64,000 bases of DNA from Limosilactobacillus secaliphilus (GCF_001437055.1 NZ_JQBW01000006.1:127145-191144), one strand, 5' to 3'; shown: positions 35,636-45,789, counted from the first letter of the stretch. Notes: generated by a model from the sequence alone, not told the origin. Made by a program: numbers and translations.

Positions 35636-36835
35636 TTATTTTGACAATTCCTTCACGACTAATCTCATCAGCCGCTGGGCAACCGCGTCTTTGGACAACA
35701 GTGGCCAAGCATCCGGCTCCTGATGGGGTTGCAGAATAGTGACTTGATTAGTGTCGACCCCAAAGCCACTGCCTGCTTTGGCCACATCGTTTGCAACAAT
35801 CATATCCGCATGTTTGCTGGCCAGTTTATGCTGAGCGTTGGTCAATAAATCCTGCGTTTCTGCCGCAAAACCAATCACCAGCTGTGACTGTTTCTTCTCA
35901 CCCATCCGCTTCAAAATATCTGGGGTAGTGCTAAGATGCAGAGTCCAGGTGTTTTCACCCGCATGCTTCTTGATCTTTTCATCCGCCATCTGTTGTGGCT
36001 TAAAGTCAGCAATTGCCGCCGCCATCACCAAGGCATCACAATCGGCAAATTGCTGGTCAACTTGCTCTAACATTTCTTCAGTCGTGCGAACCCGAATAGT
36101 CTGCAAACGCGAATTTTCAGGGACGGGAACCGACATCGTACCCGCAATTAAGGTCACGTTGGCACCCATCATAAGAGCGGCTTTAGCGATGGCTAGTCCC
36201 ATTTTGCCAGAAGAACGATTACCGATAAAACGAACTGGGTCAATGTATTCAAGGGTACCACCAGCAGTTACCAGGATTTTACGACCGGCTAACGGCCCTT
36301 CTTGACTATCAAGCTGCTTTTCGACAAATTGAGCAATCACATTCGGCTCTGGGAATCGACCCTTGCCGGCATATCCTTCAGCCAGTTGTCCAAAAGCTGG
36401 ATCCATAACTAAATAGCCATCTGTTTTTAATAAACGTAAATTTCGTTGCGTTGCATCTTTTTCCCACATATGAGAATTCATTGCTGGGACGACAATTGTT
36501 GGCGCATGAACTGCTAAAAGCGTGCTGGTCACCGCGTCATCGGCGATTCCATTTGCCATTTTTGCAATAACATCCGCACTCGCAGGGGCTACGATGGCTA
36601 AGTCGGTCCAGTCAGCCAATTCAATATGGCCAATTTTTCCGTCGTTTTGGTCAAACAAATTGGTTAATACTGGCTGGTGAGTCAAGGAAGCAAAGGTATC
36701 GACACCAACAAACTTAGTGGCCGCACTGGTCATTGCAACGCGGACTTGATGCCCATCTTTTTGCAGTTGCCGCAGCAGATAAACCGTTTTGTAAGCGGCA
36801 ATGCTGCCGGTGACGAAAATCGTGATATGAGCCAT
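35636..36835 (-). CDS. coaBC: Bifunctional phosphopantothenoylcysteine decarboxylase/synthetase
   Basis: The 399-residue fusion makes 4'-phosphopantetheine for CoA. The N-terminal flavoprotein CoaC part has VTGSIAAYK, the PASADV segment and VPAMNSHMW with the PXMNXXMW motif. The C-terminal CoaB part begins near residue 190 (KILVTAGGTLEYIDPVRF). It provides the cofactor for AcpP in this same window. Confidence 0.95.
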   Translation of the reverse strand: MAHITIFVTGSIAAYKTVYLLRQLQKDGHQVRVAMTSAATKFVGVDTFASLTHQPVLTNLFDQNDGKIGHIELADWTDLAIVAPASADVIAKMANGIADDAVTSTLLAVHAPTIVVPAMNSHMWEKDATQRNLRLLKTDGYLVMDPAFGQLAEGYAGKGRFPEPNVIAQFVEKQLDSQEGPLAGRKILVTAGGTLEYIDPVRFIGNRSSGKMGLAIAKAALMMGANVTLIAGTMSVPVPENSRLQTIRVRTTEEMLEQVDQQFADCDALVMAAAIADFKPQQMADEKIKKHAGENTWTLHLSTTPDILKRMGEKKQSQLVIGFAAETQDLLTNAQHKLASKHADMIVANDVAKAGSGFGVDTNQVTILQPHQEPDAWPLLSKDAVAQRLMRLVVKELSK

Positions 36836-36867
36836 AAGAGCCTCCTTTTATTAAAAGTGGAGAAATA

Positions 36868-36902
36868 AAAACGGGGCTAGGCAATACCCAGCTCCCGTAT
36901 GC
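36868..36902 (-). terminator. Hairpin after rpoZ
   Basis: ACGGGAGCTGGGT and its partner CCTAGCCCCGT form a stem followed by TTTTTATTTC on the minus strand. It lies between rpoZ and coaBC and may limit cotranscription. Confidence 0.6.
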
Positions 36903-36919
36903 CTGACTTATAGCCAGGA

Positions 36920-37195
36920 TTAATCCTGTTTATCTTCGGTGTGGTCAGGGTCAATAGTGACCTTCCCCGCTTCAATTTCTTCGAGTGCCATGCCGACTGA
37001 CTTAGCGGACTTGTAGTGGTCAAGCAGTAACGGCTTGTCACCTTCCATGTTTACCGGCTTGTCACCATGATCAGCATCCCACTTATCACGGAAGTACTTA
37101 TCAATTTCATGAGCACGCTTGCTGGCCAACATGATTAATGAGTAACGAGAATCGACCCGCTTGAGTAATTCATCAACTGAAGGAAATAAAATCAT
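36920..37195 (-). CDS. rpoZ: RNA polymerase omega subunit
   Basis: The 91-residue protein has the omega core [19 protein letters not shown] and the [11 protein letters not shown] segment with acidic tail. It stabilises beta'. It overlaps gmk by 4 bases, the standard gmk-rpoZ pair. Confidence 0.93.
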   Translation of the reverse strand: MILFPSVDELLKRVDSRYSLIMLASKRAHEIDKYFRDKWDADHGDKPVNMEGDKPLLLDHYKSAKSVGMALEEIEAGKVTIDPDHTEDKQD

Positions 37196-37812
37196 TTTTT
37201 CGAATCTCCTAACATCTCTAAGTAATCAGGCATTACCCTTTGGACACGCAACCGTTCTGTCTTAATGATGCCCTTAATCTTTTCAACGGCATTGTCGACG
37301 GTGTCATTAACGACTGCATAGTCATAATTCTGCATCATTTCAATTTCACCAACAGCCTTGTGGATCCGCTTATTGATCACTTCCATACTGTCAGTTCCAC
37401 GATGAATGAGGCGGTGTTTGAGTTCCATTAAGTCCGGTGGGGTCAAGAAAATGAAGACGCCATCTGGCCGCTTGGAACGAACCTGCATTGCACCATTGAC
37501 TTCGATTTCCAAGAATACATCCTTGCCTGAAGCCAAAGTCTCATCAATATACTTTAATGGGGTGCCGTAATAGTTGTCAACATACTTGGCATATTCCAGC
37601 ATCTGACCACTCTGAATGTTCTTCTCAAACTCCTCTTTGCTGACAAAGAAGTAATCAACACCATTCTTCTCGCCTGGGCGCGGCTTCCGCGTCGTCATCG
37701 AGATTGAATACTGAAAATCATTGCCAGGCTGGCTAAACAGGGCCTTGCGCACTGTCCCCTTACCAACACCGGAAGGTCCCGAAAGAACAATCAACATTCC
37801 ACGTTTTGTCAT
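37192..37812 (-). CDS. gmk: Guanylate kinase
   Basis: The 206-residue enzyme phosphorylates GMP to GDP. It has [15 protein letters not shown] (P-loop), the GMP-binding TTRKPRPGE and [13 protein letters not shown]. Its control of GTP/ppGpp balance is known in Firmicutes. First gene of the long minus-strand block. Confidence 0.96.
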   Translation of the reverse strand: MTKRGMLIVLSGPSGVGKGTVRKALFSQPGNDFQYSISMTTRKPRPGEKNGVDYFFVSKEEFEKNIQSGQMLEYAKYVDNYYGTPLKYIDETLASGKDVFLEIEVNGAMQVRSKRPDGVFIFLTPPDLMELKHRLIHRGTDSMEVINKRIHKAVGEIEMMQNYDYAVVNDTVDNAVEKIKGIIKTERLRVQRVMPDYLEMLGDSKK

Positions 37813-37936
37813 AACTAAGCTTTCCCCTCGTTTATATCAGAAAAGTATTATTAATATTGTGCCTTAAAAACGCCGTTAATTCAAGTCATCCCAGATATTT
37901 CAGCTGTATTTTCACACCTTTGCCGAAAGAAAATCC

Positions 37937-37986
37937 TTGCATTCTTGAACATGTGTTCGGTATACTAAGAATGCAAACAAATGTTC
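37937..37986 (+). promoter_or_regulatory. Promoter with two LexA (SOS) boxes
   Basis: TTGCAT (37937-37942), 18 bases, TATACT (37961-37966). The spacer contains GAACATGTGTTC (37947-37958), a full match to the Gram-positive LexA/DinR core GAACN4GTTC. A second site AAACAAATGTTC (37975-37986), one mismatch from the core, lies 28 bases on, just before the ribosome site. LexA binding at both would block the promoter and early transcription. Confidence 0.75.
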
Positions 37987-38001
37987 GGGAGGACGATTCT
38001 T

Positions 38002-38325
38002 ATGCAAATGTCGGCACAATCACTTTTTTCACGCAACAACCGCTTAGCAAACTATTTCCAAGATTTCTTTGATCCAGCTCCACAAACAGACGACGAAGTT
38101 CAATTGCTGCCCGTTGAACCACTATTTCAGCGTCGCCTTTTCTTAAAGAAGGCCATTGAAGCCAAACGCCCCGTCTTTCTTCAATTAGACCCTGTTACTG
38201 ACGAAGGTCACACCATTAACATCCGTGGGTTAGTTCACCCCATCGACCATGGACGTTTTTGTGTCACTGCCCGCAATCTTACTTACATTTTTCGTTTAGA
38301 CCAGTTGCGTTACATCGCTGGTTAA
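38002..38325 (+). CDS. Small SOS-regulated protein, YolD-like
   Basis: The 107-residue protein is unnamed. Its C-terminal half (GHTINIRGLVHPIDHGRFCV, then NLTYIFRLDQLRYIAG) resembles the YolD-like fold that in Firmicutes accompanies Y-family DNA polymerases, but no umuC/dinP gene lies next to it. ATG 38002 is chosen since GGGAGG lies 9 bases before it; seven earlier codons in the open frame overlap the second LexA box. The gene is the only plus-strand one in a long minus-strand region and is divergent from gmk. SOS control is inferred from the two boxes. Confidence 0.7.
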   Translation: MQMSAQSLFSRNNRLANYFQDFFDPAPQTDDEVQLLPVEPLFQRRLFLKKAIEAKRPVFLQLDPVTDEGHTINIRGLVHPIDHGRFCVTARNLTYIFRLDQLRYIAG

Positions 38326-38357
38326 CATTTCTGCCATTCGGTTAGTATAAGAATCAT

Positions 38358-38434
38358 AAAAAGCAGGTTACTTGATTTTCACCCTTAAAGTCACGCTCCA
38401 ACTCTAAGGTCGTCAATCAGTACGCCTGCTTTTA
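38358..38434. terminator. Bidirectional terminator between convergent genes
   Basis: AAAAGCAGG-TAC-TTGATT pairs with AATCA-GTA-CCTGCTTTT across a 35-base partly structured loop. It stands between the SOS gene and recN, which converge. Confidence 0.6.
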
Positions 38435-38436
38435 GT

Positions 38437-40116
38437 TTAATGTGCCATATCCAATAATTCTTGCGCGTGTTCGCGTGTTAACTTCGTAATTTTTTCTCCA
38501 GCAAGCATCCGGGCCAATTCATCGACTCGTTCTTGATTGTTCAGGTGTTTAACTTCCGTCACCGTCCGTTGCTTTTGCAGGTGTTTGCTAATCAAGAAGT
38601 GGTGCTGAGCAACTGCCGCAACTTGTGGCAAATGCGTGATACACAGAACTTGCGAATTAGCCGCAATCAGCTTGATCTTATCAGCAATCCCTTGAGCCAC
38701 TCGACCGCTGACCCCAGTATCCACTTCGTCAAAAATAATACTCGTCACACCTTCGACACGGGCAAAGATGGTCTTCAAAGCGAGCATTACCCGTGATAAT
38801 TCACCACCAGATACGATTCGGACTAATGGTCCCAACCGTTCGCCAGGGTTGGTTTGAATATAGAATTCGACGTTGTCCTGGCCAGTTGGGGTAAATGTGA
38901 GCTGGTCTTTTGCTTTGAACTTAACTTCAAAAACCGCTTTATCCATATACAGGTCGCTCAATTGAGTATGGACTTTGCGTTCCAGTTGACTAGCAGCTTT
39001 CACCCGCATCGTATGCAGCTGGCCGGCCAATTCGCTTAATTGCTTAGTTAAATCCTGCAACTGCTGCTCTAAGTCATCATTTGAGTCAGCCGCGCCTTCC
39101 ATCTTAGCCAGCTCTTTCTTGATTTGATCATAGTAATTCAAGACATCGGTTAGCGAATCACCATACTTATGTTCGAGGTCCCCAATCAACGTCAGCCGAT
39201 CGTTAATCTGTTGCAATAGGCCATCGTCATAAGCCAAATTATCCAGTTCATGTCCTGCCTGGTTAGCAGCGTCTTGCAGATTATAGTATGAATCAGTAAT
39301 GCTCTTCGCCAAATCATCATACTGGTCGTCAAACTGACTAATCTGACTGGTAGCATCCATCAGTGAAGCCAGTTGGTCTAACACTGGTGCACCTTCATCA
39401 CCATTCAGCACGGTGATCACATCCTGCAAGGTTTGGTTGATTTGCTGAAAATGTTCCAGTCGGTCACGCTGGGTGGTCAGCTGTTCTTCCTCATCCGGCT
39501 TCAGCTGTGCATCTGCAATTTCCTTGACCTGGTAGCGCAGCATGTCAAGCCGTTGCGCCCATTGCTGCTCGTTAGCCTGCTTTTTTTCCAGGGTTGCCTT
39601 CACTTGTGAATAACGTTGGTAAAGAGACTGGTACTTTTCTCTCAAGTTGAGCAAGTCAGCCCCGGCAAATTGATCGAGCATTTCTAGGTGCTGATCTGGC
39701 TGCAAGAGCCGCTGACTGTCGTTTTGTCCCTGAATATCGACTAAGGCACTACCGATCTTCTTGAGGACAGTGGTATTAATCAGCGTTCCATTGACCCGGA
39801 TTGTGTTACGGCCACTGCGGTGAATTGTCCGTGAAATGATCAGGACCCCGTCATCATGGTTGATGCCTAAATCATCCAGTTCCTGCAAGTAAGCTGGACG
39901 ATTGGGAAGTGTGAATTGTCCTTGGACCTCTAACTTATCGCTACCCTTACGGATCAATTCCTGTGATCCACGCCGACCAGCTAAGAGGCTCACTGCATCA
40001 ATGATGATAGATTTACCGGCACCAGTTTCACCGGTCAACACCGTCATGTGGTCATCAAAATCAAGTGACAAGTGCGGAATAATCGCTAAATCATCAATCG
40101 TTAATTCCTGGAGCAC
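38437..40116 (-). CDS. recN: DNA repair protein RecN
   Basis: The 559-residue SMC-like protein has LTGETGAGKSIIIDAVSLL (Walker A), a coiled-coil middle (about 150-370), and SGGELSRVMLALK with FDEVDTGVSGR (Walker B). It acts early in double-strand break repair. It follows argR, as in other Firmicutes. No LexA box is evident in its short upstream gap. Confidence 0.96.
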   Translation of the reverse strand: MLQELTIDDLAIIPHLSLDFDDHMTVLTGETGAGKSIIIDAVSLLAGRRGSQELIRKGSDKLEVQGQFTLPNRPAYLQELDDLGINHDDGVLIISRTIHRSGRNTIRVNGTLINTTVLKKIGSALVDIQGQNDSQRLLQPDQHLEMLDQFAGADLLNLREKYQSLYQRYSQVKATLEKKQANEQQWAQRLDMLRYQVKEIADAQLKPDEEEQLTTQRDRLEHFQQINQTLQDVITVLNGDEGAPVLDQLASLMDATSQISQFDDQYDDLAKSITDSYYNLQDAANQAGHELDNLAYDDGLLQQINDRLTLIGDLEHKYGDSLTDVLNYYDQIKKELAKMEGAADSNDDLEQQLQDLTKQLSELAGQLHTMRVKAASQLERKVHTQLSDLYMDKAVFEVKFKAKDQLTFTPTGQDNVEFYIQTNPGERLGPLVRIVSGGELSRVMLALKTIFARVEGVTSIIFDEVDTGVSGRVAQGIADKIKLIAANSQVLCITHLPQVAAVAQHHFLISKHLQKQRTVTEVKHLNNQERVDELARMLAGEKITKLTREHAQELLDMAH

Positions 40117-40134
40117 AGCAAACCCTCCTCTTCT

Positions 40135-40584
40135 TTATTGTAACGAAGTCAGTTTACGCTCAAAGGCAATAGCATCAGCTGCTGATTGACAAACCACCAG
40201 CACACTGGTGTCGTCACCAATTGCCGTAAACACTTCCGGATAATTCATCTGTTTAATCAACATGGCAGCGACCGGACCGTTGCCTGGCTTCAACGCTAAT
40301 GAGAGGAAACGATCGGAGCGCTTCAGGGAAATCAAGCCATGCTTCAGTGTGTCAACTAATTGGTTGCTCCGGTTCCCGCCCTGCTGAATGGGCAGACTGT
40401 AATGGTAACCGCCGCCCACACTGGGCACCTTCACCAGCTGCATTTCCTTAATGTCTCGGGATACCGTTGCTTGAGTAACTTGAATGCCTTCTTCTTGCAG
40501 CAAACGCACCATATCTTCTTGGCGCTCAACCTGCTGATTAGCAATTAAATCTTTTATTTTGGCTTGACGGATAGCTTTTTTCAT
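40135..40584 (-). CDS. argR: Arginine repressor ArgR/AhrC
   Basis: The 149-residue regulator has an N-terminal winged helix (IKDLIANQQVERQEDMVRLL, then VTQATVSRDIKEMQLVKV) and a C-terminal arginine-binding hexamer domain. The C-terminal GDDTSVLVVCQS keeps the Asp-Asp pair that contacts arginine. It overlaps tlyA by 4 bases. Confidence 0.94.
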   Translation of the reverse strand: MKKAIRQAKIKDLIANQQVERQEDMVRLLQEEGIQVTQATVSRDIKEMQLVKVPSVGGGYHYSLPIQQGGNRSNQLVDTLKHGLISLKRSDRFLSLALKPGNGPVAAMLIKQMNYPEVFTAIGDDTSVLVVCQSAADAIAFERKLTSLQ

Positions 40585-41411
40585 TTATTCTGTCCCTTAC
40601 CTTTCAAATCCTCATAGGCGCGATCGATTACCTCATTGATGTTTACCGATGGGTCCATCTTCCCGGTCGAATCGCTTAAACGCAGGTGCACTAGGAATTC
40701 TATGTTACCTTGACCACCCTTGATTGGTGAGTAATCCAAGGCCAAAACATCAAAATGGTCCTCCAATGCAAACTGCAAAACGTGTTGCAATACCGCTTCG
40801 TGAGTCGATCGTTTATGAATGATCCCGTTTTTGCCAACATGATCGCGACCGGCTTCAAACTGCGGCTTGATCAAGGCAACCACCGATCCGCCTTGTTTCA
40901 AAATATGAGCCAGTGGTGGCAGAATCATACTCAACGAAATAAAGGAAACATCAATTGAGGCAAATTCCGGCTGACCGTGAGTGAAGTCTTCCAGCTTGCT
41001 GTAACGGAAATTAGTTTGTTCCATTACCACCACCCGGGGATCCTCACGCAGTTGCCAGACCAGCTGATTGGTACCCACGTCTAAGGCATAGCTTAATTTG
41101 GCGCCGGCTTGTAGCATGACATCGGTAAAGCCGCCAGTGGATGAACCGATGTCTAAGACCGTCAATCCGGAGACGTCAATATGAAAGACCTTTAACGCCT
41201 TGGCCAGTTTCAAACCACCACGGCTAACGTAAGGCATCTTCTTACCCTTCATATGCAAAGTCGTTTCAATCGGAATCTTTTGACCCGGTTTATCCAGCCG
41301 TTCGTTGTTTTTACCTAAGATTTCACCGGCCATCACAGCCCGTTTAGCCTGTTCACGAGAGTCAAACAAGCCCTGTTTAACTAATAAAACGTCAACTCGT
41401 TCTTTTTTCAT
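40581..41411 (-). CDS. tlyA: TlyA family rRNA (2'-O)-methyltransferase/hemolysin-like
   Basis: The 276-residue protein has an N-terminal S4 RNA-binding domain (about 1-60, VDVLLVKQGLFDSREQAKRA) and an FtsJ-type methyltransferase domain (VLDIGSSTGGFTDVMLQAGA). In mycobacteria TlyA methylates 16S and 23S rRNA; the Firmicutes YqxC role is less certain. Standard position between ispA and argR. Confidence 0.92.
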   Translation of the reverse strand: MKKERVDVLLVKQGLFDSREQAKRAVMAGEILGKNNERLDKPGQKIPIETTLHMKGKKMPYVSRGGLKLAKALKVFHIDVSGLTVLDIGSSTGGFTDVMLQAGAKLSYALDVGTNQLVWQLREDPRVVVMEQTNFRYSKLEDFTHGQPEFASIDVSFISLSMILPPLAHILKQGGSVVALIKPQFEAGRDHVGKNGIIHKRSTHEAVLQHVLQFALEDHFDVLALDYSPIKGGQGNIEFLVHLRLSDSTGKMDPSVNINEVIDRAYEDLKGKGQNK

Positions 41412-41431
41412 CTTTTTTCCTTCAATAAAGT

Positions 41432-42304
41432 TTAATACTGAAAATATGCCAAAAAGTCGTCTAACAATTTAAAGTCGCCAACACCGCTGGCGATCAGTTG
41501 CTGCTGATCATCACGAGCGGCACTAAGCGCCTGGTCCAATGCCTTTTTGGTGCCTTCTACACCGACTAGGCTCGGATAGGTGTTCTTTTGTTCATCGGCA
41601 TCTTTATGGACAGCCTTACCCATTTTGGCCTCACTACCAATGACGTCCATCAAATCATCATAGATCTGGAAGGCCAAGCCATAATGAGCACCAAACTGTC
41701 CCAATAGTTGGCAAGTTTGTTCAGACGCCTGGGCAATCACCCCACCAGCAAGAACACTATATTTTAGTAGTGCTCCTGTTTTCTTAGCATGCAACTTTTT
41801 CAGCTGAGCAAGGGGTAATTGGGTACCTTCATAATGAATATCCATTGCTTGACCAGCCACCATCCCGGCTGGACCGGCAGCCTCAGACAACAGTTGAACC
41901 AACTTTAAGCGAACTTCAACAGGCAAATCATTTTCACTGACCCACTGAAAGGCTAAGGTTAACAAGCCGTCACCAGCCAGAGTGGCCATTCCTGCACCAA
42001 AACGACGATGGTTAGTCGGCAAAAAGCGCCGCAAATCATCATTATCCATCGCAGGCAGGTCATCATGAATCAAAGAATAGGTGTGCAACAATTCAACTGC
42101 ACAAGCAGCCCGCTGGACATTTTCATCCAACTCCTGCCCCAAAGCGTGCGCCACGGCCAGTGTTAATGTTGGCCGCAAGCGTTTGCCACCGGCCATCAGC
42201 GAGTAACGCATTGATGAATAAAGCGTTGCTTGATCACAGTCGGCTGCCAGGTGCTTGGCCAAATACTGGTCCACCAATCTTTTCAATTCCGCAATTGTCA
42301 TCAT
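41432..42304 (-). CDS. ispA: Farnesyl diphosphate synthase (IspA/YqiD)
   Basis: The 290-residue all-helical prenyltransferase has the first Asp-rich motif DDLPAMDNDDLRR and the second DDLMD. Chain length (farnesyl or geranyl) cannot be fixed by eye. It supplies precursors for undecaprenyl phosphate, used by the LCP and PBP proteins in this window. It lies 9 bases after xseB. Confidence 0.94.
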   Translation of the reverse strand: MMTIAELKRLVDQYLAKHLAADCDQATLYSSMRYSLMAGGKRLRPTLTLAVAHALGQELDENVQRAACAVELLHTYSLIHDDLPAMDNDDLRRFLPTNHRRFGAGMATLAGDGLLTLAFQWVSENDLPVEVRLKLVQLLSEAAGPAGMVAGQAMDIHYEGTQLPLAQLKKLHAKKTGALLKYSVLAGGVIAQASEQTCQLLGQFGAHYGLAFQIYDDLMDVIGSEAKMGKAVHKDADEQKNTYPSLVGVEGTKKALDQALSAARDDQQQLIASGVGDFKLLDDFLAYFQY

Positions 42305-42313
42305 GCCACCTCG

Positions 42314-42649
42314 TTAAGCATCTTTGAATGGCAGGTTATCATCATCGTCTTGGTCATCCGCCTTGTCGACGAATTCGGATTGGTAACCTTGATTTTTAAC
42401 GCCATTATTGGCGAGGTCTTCACCTTTTTCTTCGGCCGGTTTAACATTGCCATTTTCGTCCACTAACTGGGCTAAGGTCTTTTGTGACTTGTCTAATTGG
42501 GTCTGCAGCTTGTTAGCGAGCTTGGTGCCCTCCTTGAAATTTTTTAGGGCGTCTTCCAATGACAAATCCCCTTGCTGCAAATTGTTGACGATCGTTTGCA
42601 ACTGGGCCATCTGTTCTTCAAAAGTAACTTTTTTTCTAGCGGTTGCCAT
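42314..42649 (-). CDS. xseB: Exodeoxyribonuclease VII small subunit
   Basis: XseB core: FEEQMAQLQTIVNNLQQGDLS and LEDALKNFKEGTKLANKLQ. The 111-residue product is longer than the usual 70-80 because of an acidic C-terminal tail (about 75-111). ATG 42649 is used; it overlaps the xseA end by 14 bases. Confidence 0.93.
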   Translation of the reverse strand: MATARKKVTFEEQMAQLQTIVNNLQQGDLSLEDALKNFKEGTKLANKLQTQLDKSQKTLAQLVDENGNVKPAEEKGEDLANNGVKNQGYQSEFVDKADDQDDDDNLPFKDA

Positions 42650-44033
42650 GATTTGTCCCATCCTTCTTTATTAATTTAATCTCTGCTTCTGCCGTTCCAT
42701 CTGCCAGGTGGATCACAACTTTATCAGCCGGCTTTAGTTGCGAGACTTTCTTGACGACTTTATCTTTCAGGGTCACGTAACTATAGCCGCGCGCCAAAAT
42801 TGTTGTTGGGTTCAACGCCTGCAACTGTTGCTGCAAACCAGCTAAAATCCCTGTCTTTTTCTGCAGGTTCATCTGTAATCCAGCAGCTAATTGCGAGCGC
42901 AAATGCTGGACTTTTCCCCAGTCGCGAACTAATTGAACTCGTGGCGCATTCTGATTCAACTGTGCTTGCAATTGCTGGAGATTACCTTGCTTGTCAGCCA
43001 GCAAATTTGAGAAGGCCATTTGCAATTTCTGCTTGCTATCATCAACTTGTTGCTGATACTGAGTCAATAAACGCTCAGGTTGCTTAAAAACATAGTTATT
43101 CTGTAGGGCATCCAACTGTGTCTGGGCCTGGCGAAGGATATTCACCGTGCCGGTATAGAGTTGATGTTGATACTGCTGCAACTGAGCTAAGACATCATCC
43201 AACAACCATGCAGATGCCTTCACCGCCGCACTAGTTGGCGTCGCTTCACGATCATCCGCTGCCAGATCGGCGATGGTGGTATCGACTTCGTGGCCAACAG
43301 ATGAAATCACCGGAATAATCGAATCAGCAATGGCTCGGCCAACGACTTCTTCATTGAAAGTCCAGAGATCGGCTCTTGAACCACCACCACGGGCAACAAT
43401 CAACACATCAAAATTACCGTCTTGGTTGACCCGTCTGATTTGTTTTGCAACCATCGGGGCGGCATCGTCACCTTGCACTTTCGTCGGATAAAACACCAAC
43501 TGGATCAAAGGGTTCCGCCGCCGAAAAGTGGTAATCATATCATGCTTGACGGCCGCATCGTTGCTGGTCACGATGGCCACTCGTCTAGGAAATGGCGGAA
43601 TGATTTTCTTCGGCCGGTCAAACAGTCCTTCCTTCTTTAGCTTGGCGTACATCTGACGGAAGGCAATTTCTAATGAACCGGTGCCAGTAACCTCCATTCG
43701 GCTGACATAAAATTGGTAAGAGCCACGGTTGGGATAAACGTCAACGTGCCCATAAACCAGGACTTTCATCCCGTTTTCTGGCTTGAACTTTACCGATGAA
43801 AACTCGCGAGCAAACATTACGGCGTCAATTTGGTAAAGCTCTTGGTCGGGCAGGTCGGCATTATCGTCCTTCAACGAAAAGTACTGGTTGCGGCTGCGTA
43901 AACGGAAGTTGGTCAGTTCACCCTGCAACCAAAAATTTTGTTGATAAATATACGGGTCAGCCCGAAATTTACGGCGAATATACTTTGTCAGCTGATTCAC
44001 CGTTAACGGCTTTTCTGCGGGCATATTACTCAC
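42636..44033 (-). CDS. xseA: Exodeoxyribonuclease VII large subunit
   Basis: The 465-residue protein has an OB-fold N domain ([11 protein letters not shown]), the nuclease core ([19 protein letters not shown], then [20 protein letters not shown]) and a long coiled-coil C region. With XseB it degrades single-stranded DNA. It overlaps folD by 8 bases. Confidence 0.95.
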   Translation of the reverse strand: MSNMPAEKPLTVNQLTKYIRRKFRADPYIYQQNFWLQGELTNFRLRSRNQYFSLKDDNADLPDQELYQIDAVMFAREFSSVKFKPENGMKVLVYGHVDVYPNRGSYQFYVSRMEVTGTGSLEIAFRQMYAKLKKEGLFDRPKKIIPPFPRRVAIVTSNDAAVKHDMITTFRRRNPLIQLVFYPTKVQGDDAAPMVAKQIRRVNQDGNFDVLIVARGGGSRADLWTFNEEVVGRAIADSIIPVISSVGHEVDTTIADLAADDREATPTSAAVKASAWLLDDVLAQLQQYQHQLYTGTVNILRQAQTQLDALQNNYVFKQPERLLTQYQQQVDDSKQKLQMAFSNLLADKQGNLQQLQAQLNQNAPRVQLVRDWGKVQHLRSQLAAGLQMNLQKKTGILAGLQQQLQALNPTTILARGYSYVTLKDKVVKKVSQLKPADKVVIHLADGTAEAEIKLIKKDGTNHGNR

Positions 44034-44877
44034 TCCACTCTGCTAAATCAACCGTCTGTTCCATCAAACTAGCAATCGTCATCGGGCCAACACCACCAGG
44101 AACCGGCGTAATTTTTGCGGCCACTTTTTGAACGTCTTCAAAGTCGACGTCGCCAACCAAATGACCACTAGAATTACGGTTAATACCCACGTCGATCACG
44201 GTCGCTCCCTTCTTGACATCTGCAGCATGAATGAAGTTTGGCTGTCCAACACCGACAATTAAGAGGTCAGCATTTTGGGTATAGTACTGCGGGTTCGGTG
44301 TCAGGTGGTTGAGCATTGTGACCGTCGCGTTGGCGTTGGTCAATAACGACAGCATCGGCTTACCTACTAAGTTGCTGCGGCCAATAATGACGGCATTACT
44401 ACCAGCAATCGGCACCTGATACTTGCTCAACATCGTCATGATGCCGCGGGGCGTACAAGGAATCGGGTAGTTGCCCTCTTCATTGCCGTACAATTTACCC
44501 ACATTCACCGGGTGAAAGCCATCAACGTCTTTGGCCGGGTCAATTGCTTGCACCAGCGTCGTCTCATCTAATTGAGATGGCAGGGGTGACTGCACCAAAA
44601 TTGCATTGATACGGTCATCATTATTGAACTCCTGGATGGTTGCCAACACTTCAGCTTGACGGGCATCCGCCGGAAAGCGTTTGAGAATTGAGCGAATTCC
44701 TAGTTTCTTGGCTTTACGGTCCTTGTTGCGGGTATAGATCACACTAGCTGGATCATCCCCAACCAGAATTACCGCGATTCCTGGAACAATCCCTTTTTTC
44801 TTCAACTGGGCCACGCGCCGAGCAGTAGTTGCATTCAATTCTGCCGCAGAATTACGGCCATCGATTATGGTTGCCAT
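44026..44877 (-). CDS. folD: Bifunctional methylene-THF dehydrogenase/cyclohydrolase FolD
   Basis: The 283-residue enzyme has [20 protein letters not shown] (catalytic Lys), [19 protein letters not shown], and the cofactor loop [11 protein letters not shown], ending [15 protein letters not shown]. It supplies 10-formyl-THF to Fmt. Typical size. Confidence 0.96.
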   Translation of the reverse strand: MATIIDGRNSAAELNATTARRVAQLKKKGIVPGIAVILVGDDPASVIYTRNKDRKAKKLGIRSILKRFPADARQAEVLATIQEFNNDDRINAILVQSPLPSQLDETTLVQAIDPAKDVDGFHPVNVGKLYGNEEGNYPIPCTPRGIMTMLSKYQVPIAGSNAVIIGRSNLVGKPMLSLLTNANATVTMLNHLTPNPQYYTQNADLLIVGVGQPNFIHAADVKKGATVIDVGINRNSSGHLVGDVDFEDVQKVAAKITPVPGGVGPMTIASLMEQTVDLAEWSE

Positions 44878-44935
44878 GAGAACCTCCTTAGATGAAACAA
44901 AGGACCCCTGTCACGTAGCAGGAGTCCATTAGCTA

Positions 44936-45349
44936 TTATTTATTTGCGTGCTCTTGTTCGTAATGACCTAAAACGCCGTTAATGAACCGCCGCGATTTAT
45001 CATCACTAAAACTCTTCGCTAATTGCAATGCTTCATTGATTGCAACTGCAACCGGCAGCTTTTCATATTGTAGTTCGTATAAGGCCAGCCGCAAAATAAC
45101 TAGGTTTGGGCGCTCCAGACGATCAATTGTCCAACCAGTAGACAGATAGTGGGCGATGGTTTGATCAATTTCATCTTGATGATCCAAAACACCATCGACC
45201 AGTTCTTCTAAATAAGCTGGCACGTCTTCATTCGGCCCTAATTTCAATAACTGACGATAAAGCTGGTCACGGTCTTCATCAGGAGTTGCCACTAAGGCAA
45301 ACAGTGTTTGGAACGCCGCAATCCGGATGGTGTGTCGACTAAAACTCAC
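44936..45349 (-). CDS. nusB: Transcription antitermination factor NusB
   Basis: The 137-residue helical protein (IRIAAFQTLFAL to PVAVAINEALQLAKSFSDDKS, RRFINGVLG) binds boxA of rRNA leaders with S10. It overlaps the Asp23 gene by 4 bases. Confidence 0.95.
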   Translation of the reverse strand: MSFSRHTIRIAAFQTLFALVATPDEDRDQLYRQLLKLGPNEDVPAYLEELVDGVLDHQDEIDQTIAHYLSTGWTIDRLERPNLVILRLALYELQYEKLPVAVAINEALQLAKSFSDDKSRRFINGVLGHYEQEHANK

Positions 45350-45789
45350 TTTGCGTCCTCACTTTCCTGTGCATCTTGACCAAAGATATCATTTGGATCG
45401 ATTTCCTGGTCCGGCTTGGTTGGGGTAATGCCCTGCACATGAACATTAACCAGCCCCACCTTCAAGTCGGTCATCAAGGCCACCTGCTGCTTGATCTTGT
45501 TTTGGATTTCAGCGGCAACCTGCGGCACATCTTTGCCATAGTCAACGTAAACCGCAACATCAAAAGTCAATGAGTGGTCGTCCTCAATCGTCAAGTGAAC
45601 GCCACGACGATAATCGGACCGTCCCAGGATTTCACCAACATTATTAGCAAATGTCCCATGCATGCGGGAAACTCCATCCACTTGGCTGGCGGCAATCCCG
45701 GCGATAAATTCTAACACTTGTGGTGCAATTTTGATCGAACCCATGCTCTGATCTTCATTGCTTAACCGAATTGCTGTATCTTCTGCCAT
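45346..45789 (-). CDS. Asp23/Gls24 family protein (YqhY)
   Basis: The 147-residue Asp23 protein (IKIAPQVLEFIAGIAASQVDGV, then VAVYVDYGKDVPQVAAEIQN) has an acidic tail. YqhY in B. subtilis is linked to lipid synthesis homeostasis. ATG 45789 with GGAGGTCAA is preferred over the longer frame to 45819. It is the second Asp23 protein of the window. Confidence 0.9.
   Translation of the reverse strand: MAEDTAIRLSNEDQSMGSIKIAPQVLEFIAGIAASQVDGVSRMHGTFANNVGEILGRSDYRRGVHLTIEDDHSLTFDVAVYVDYGKDVPQVAAEIQNKIKQQVALMTDLKVGLVNVHVQGITPTKPDQEIDPNDIFGQDAQESEDAK

Noticed and set aside
37857-38072. A plus-strand ORF starting upstream of the SOS gene
   Set aside because: It overlaps the promoter and LexA boxes and is out of frame with the better supported gene at 38002.
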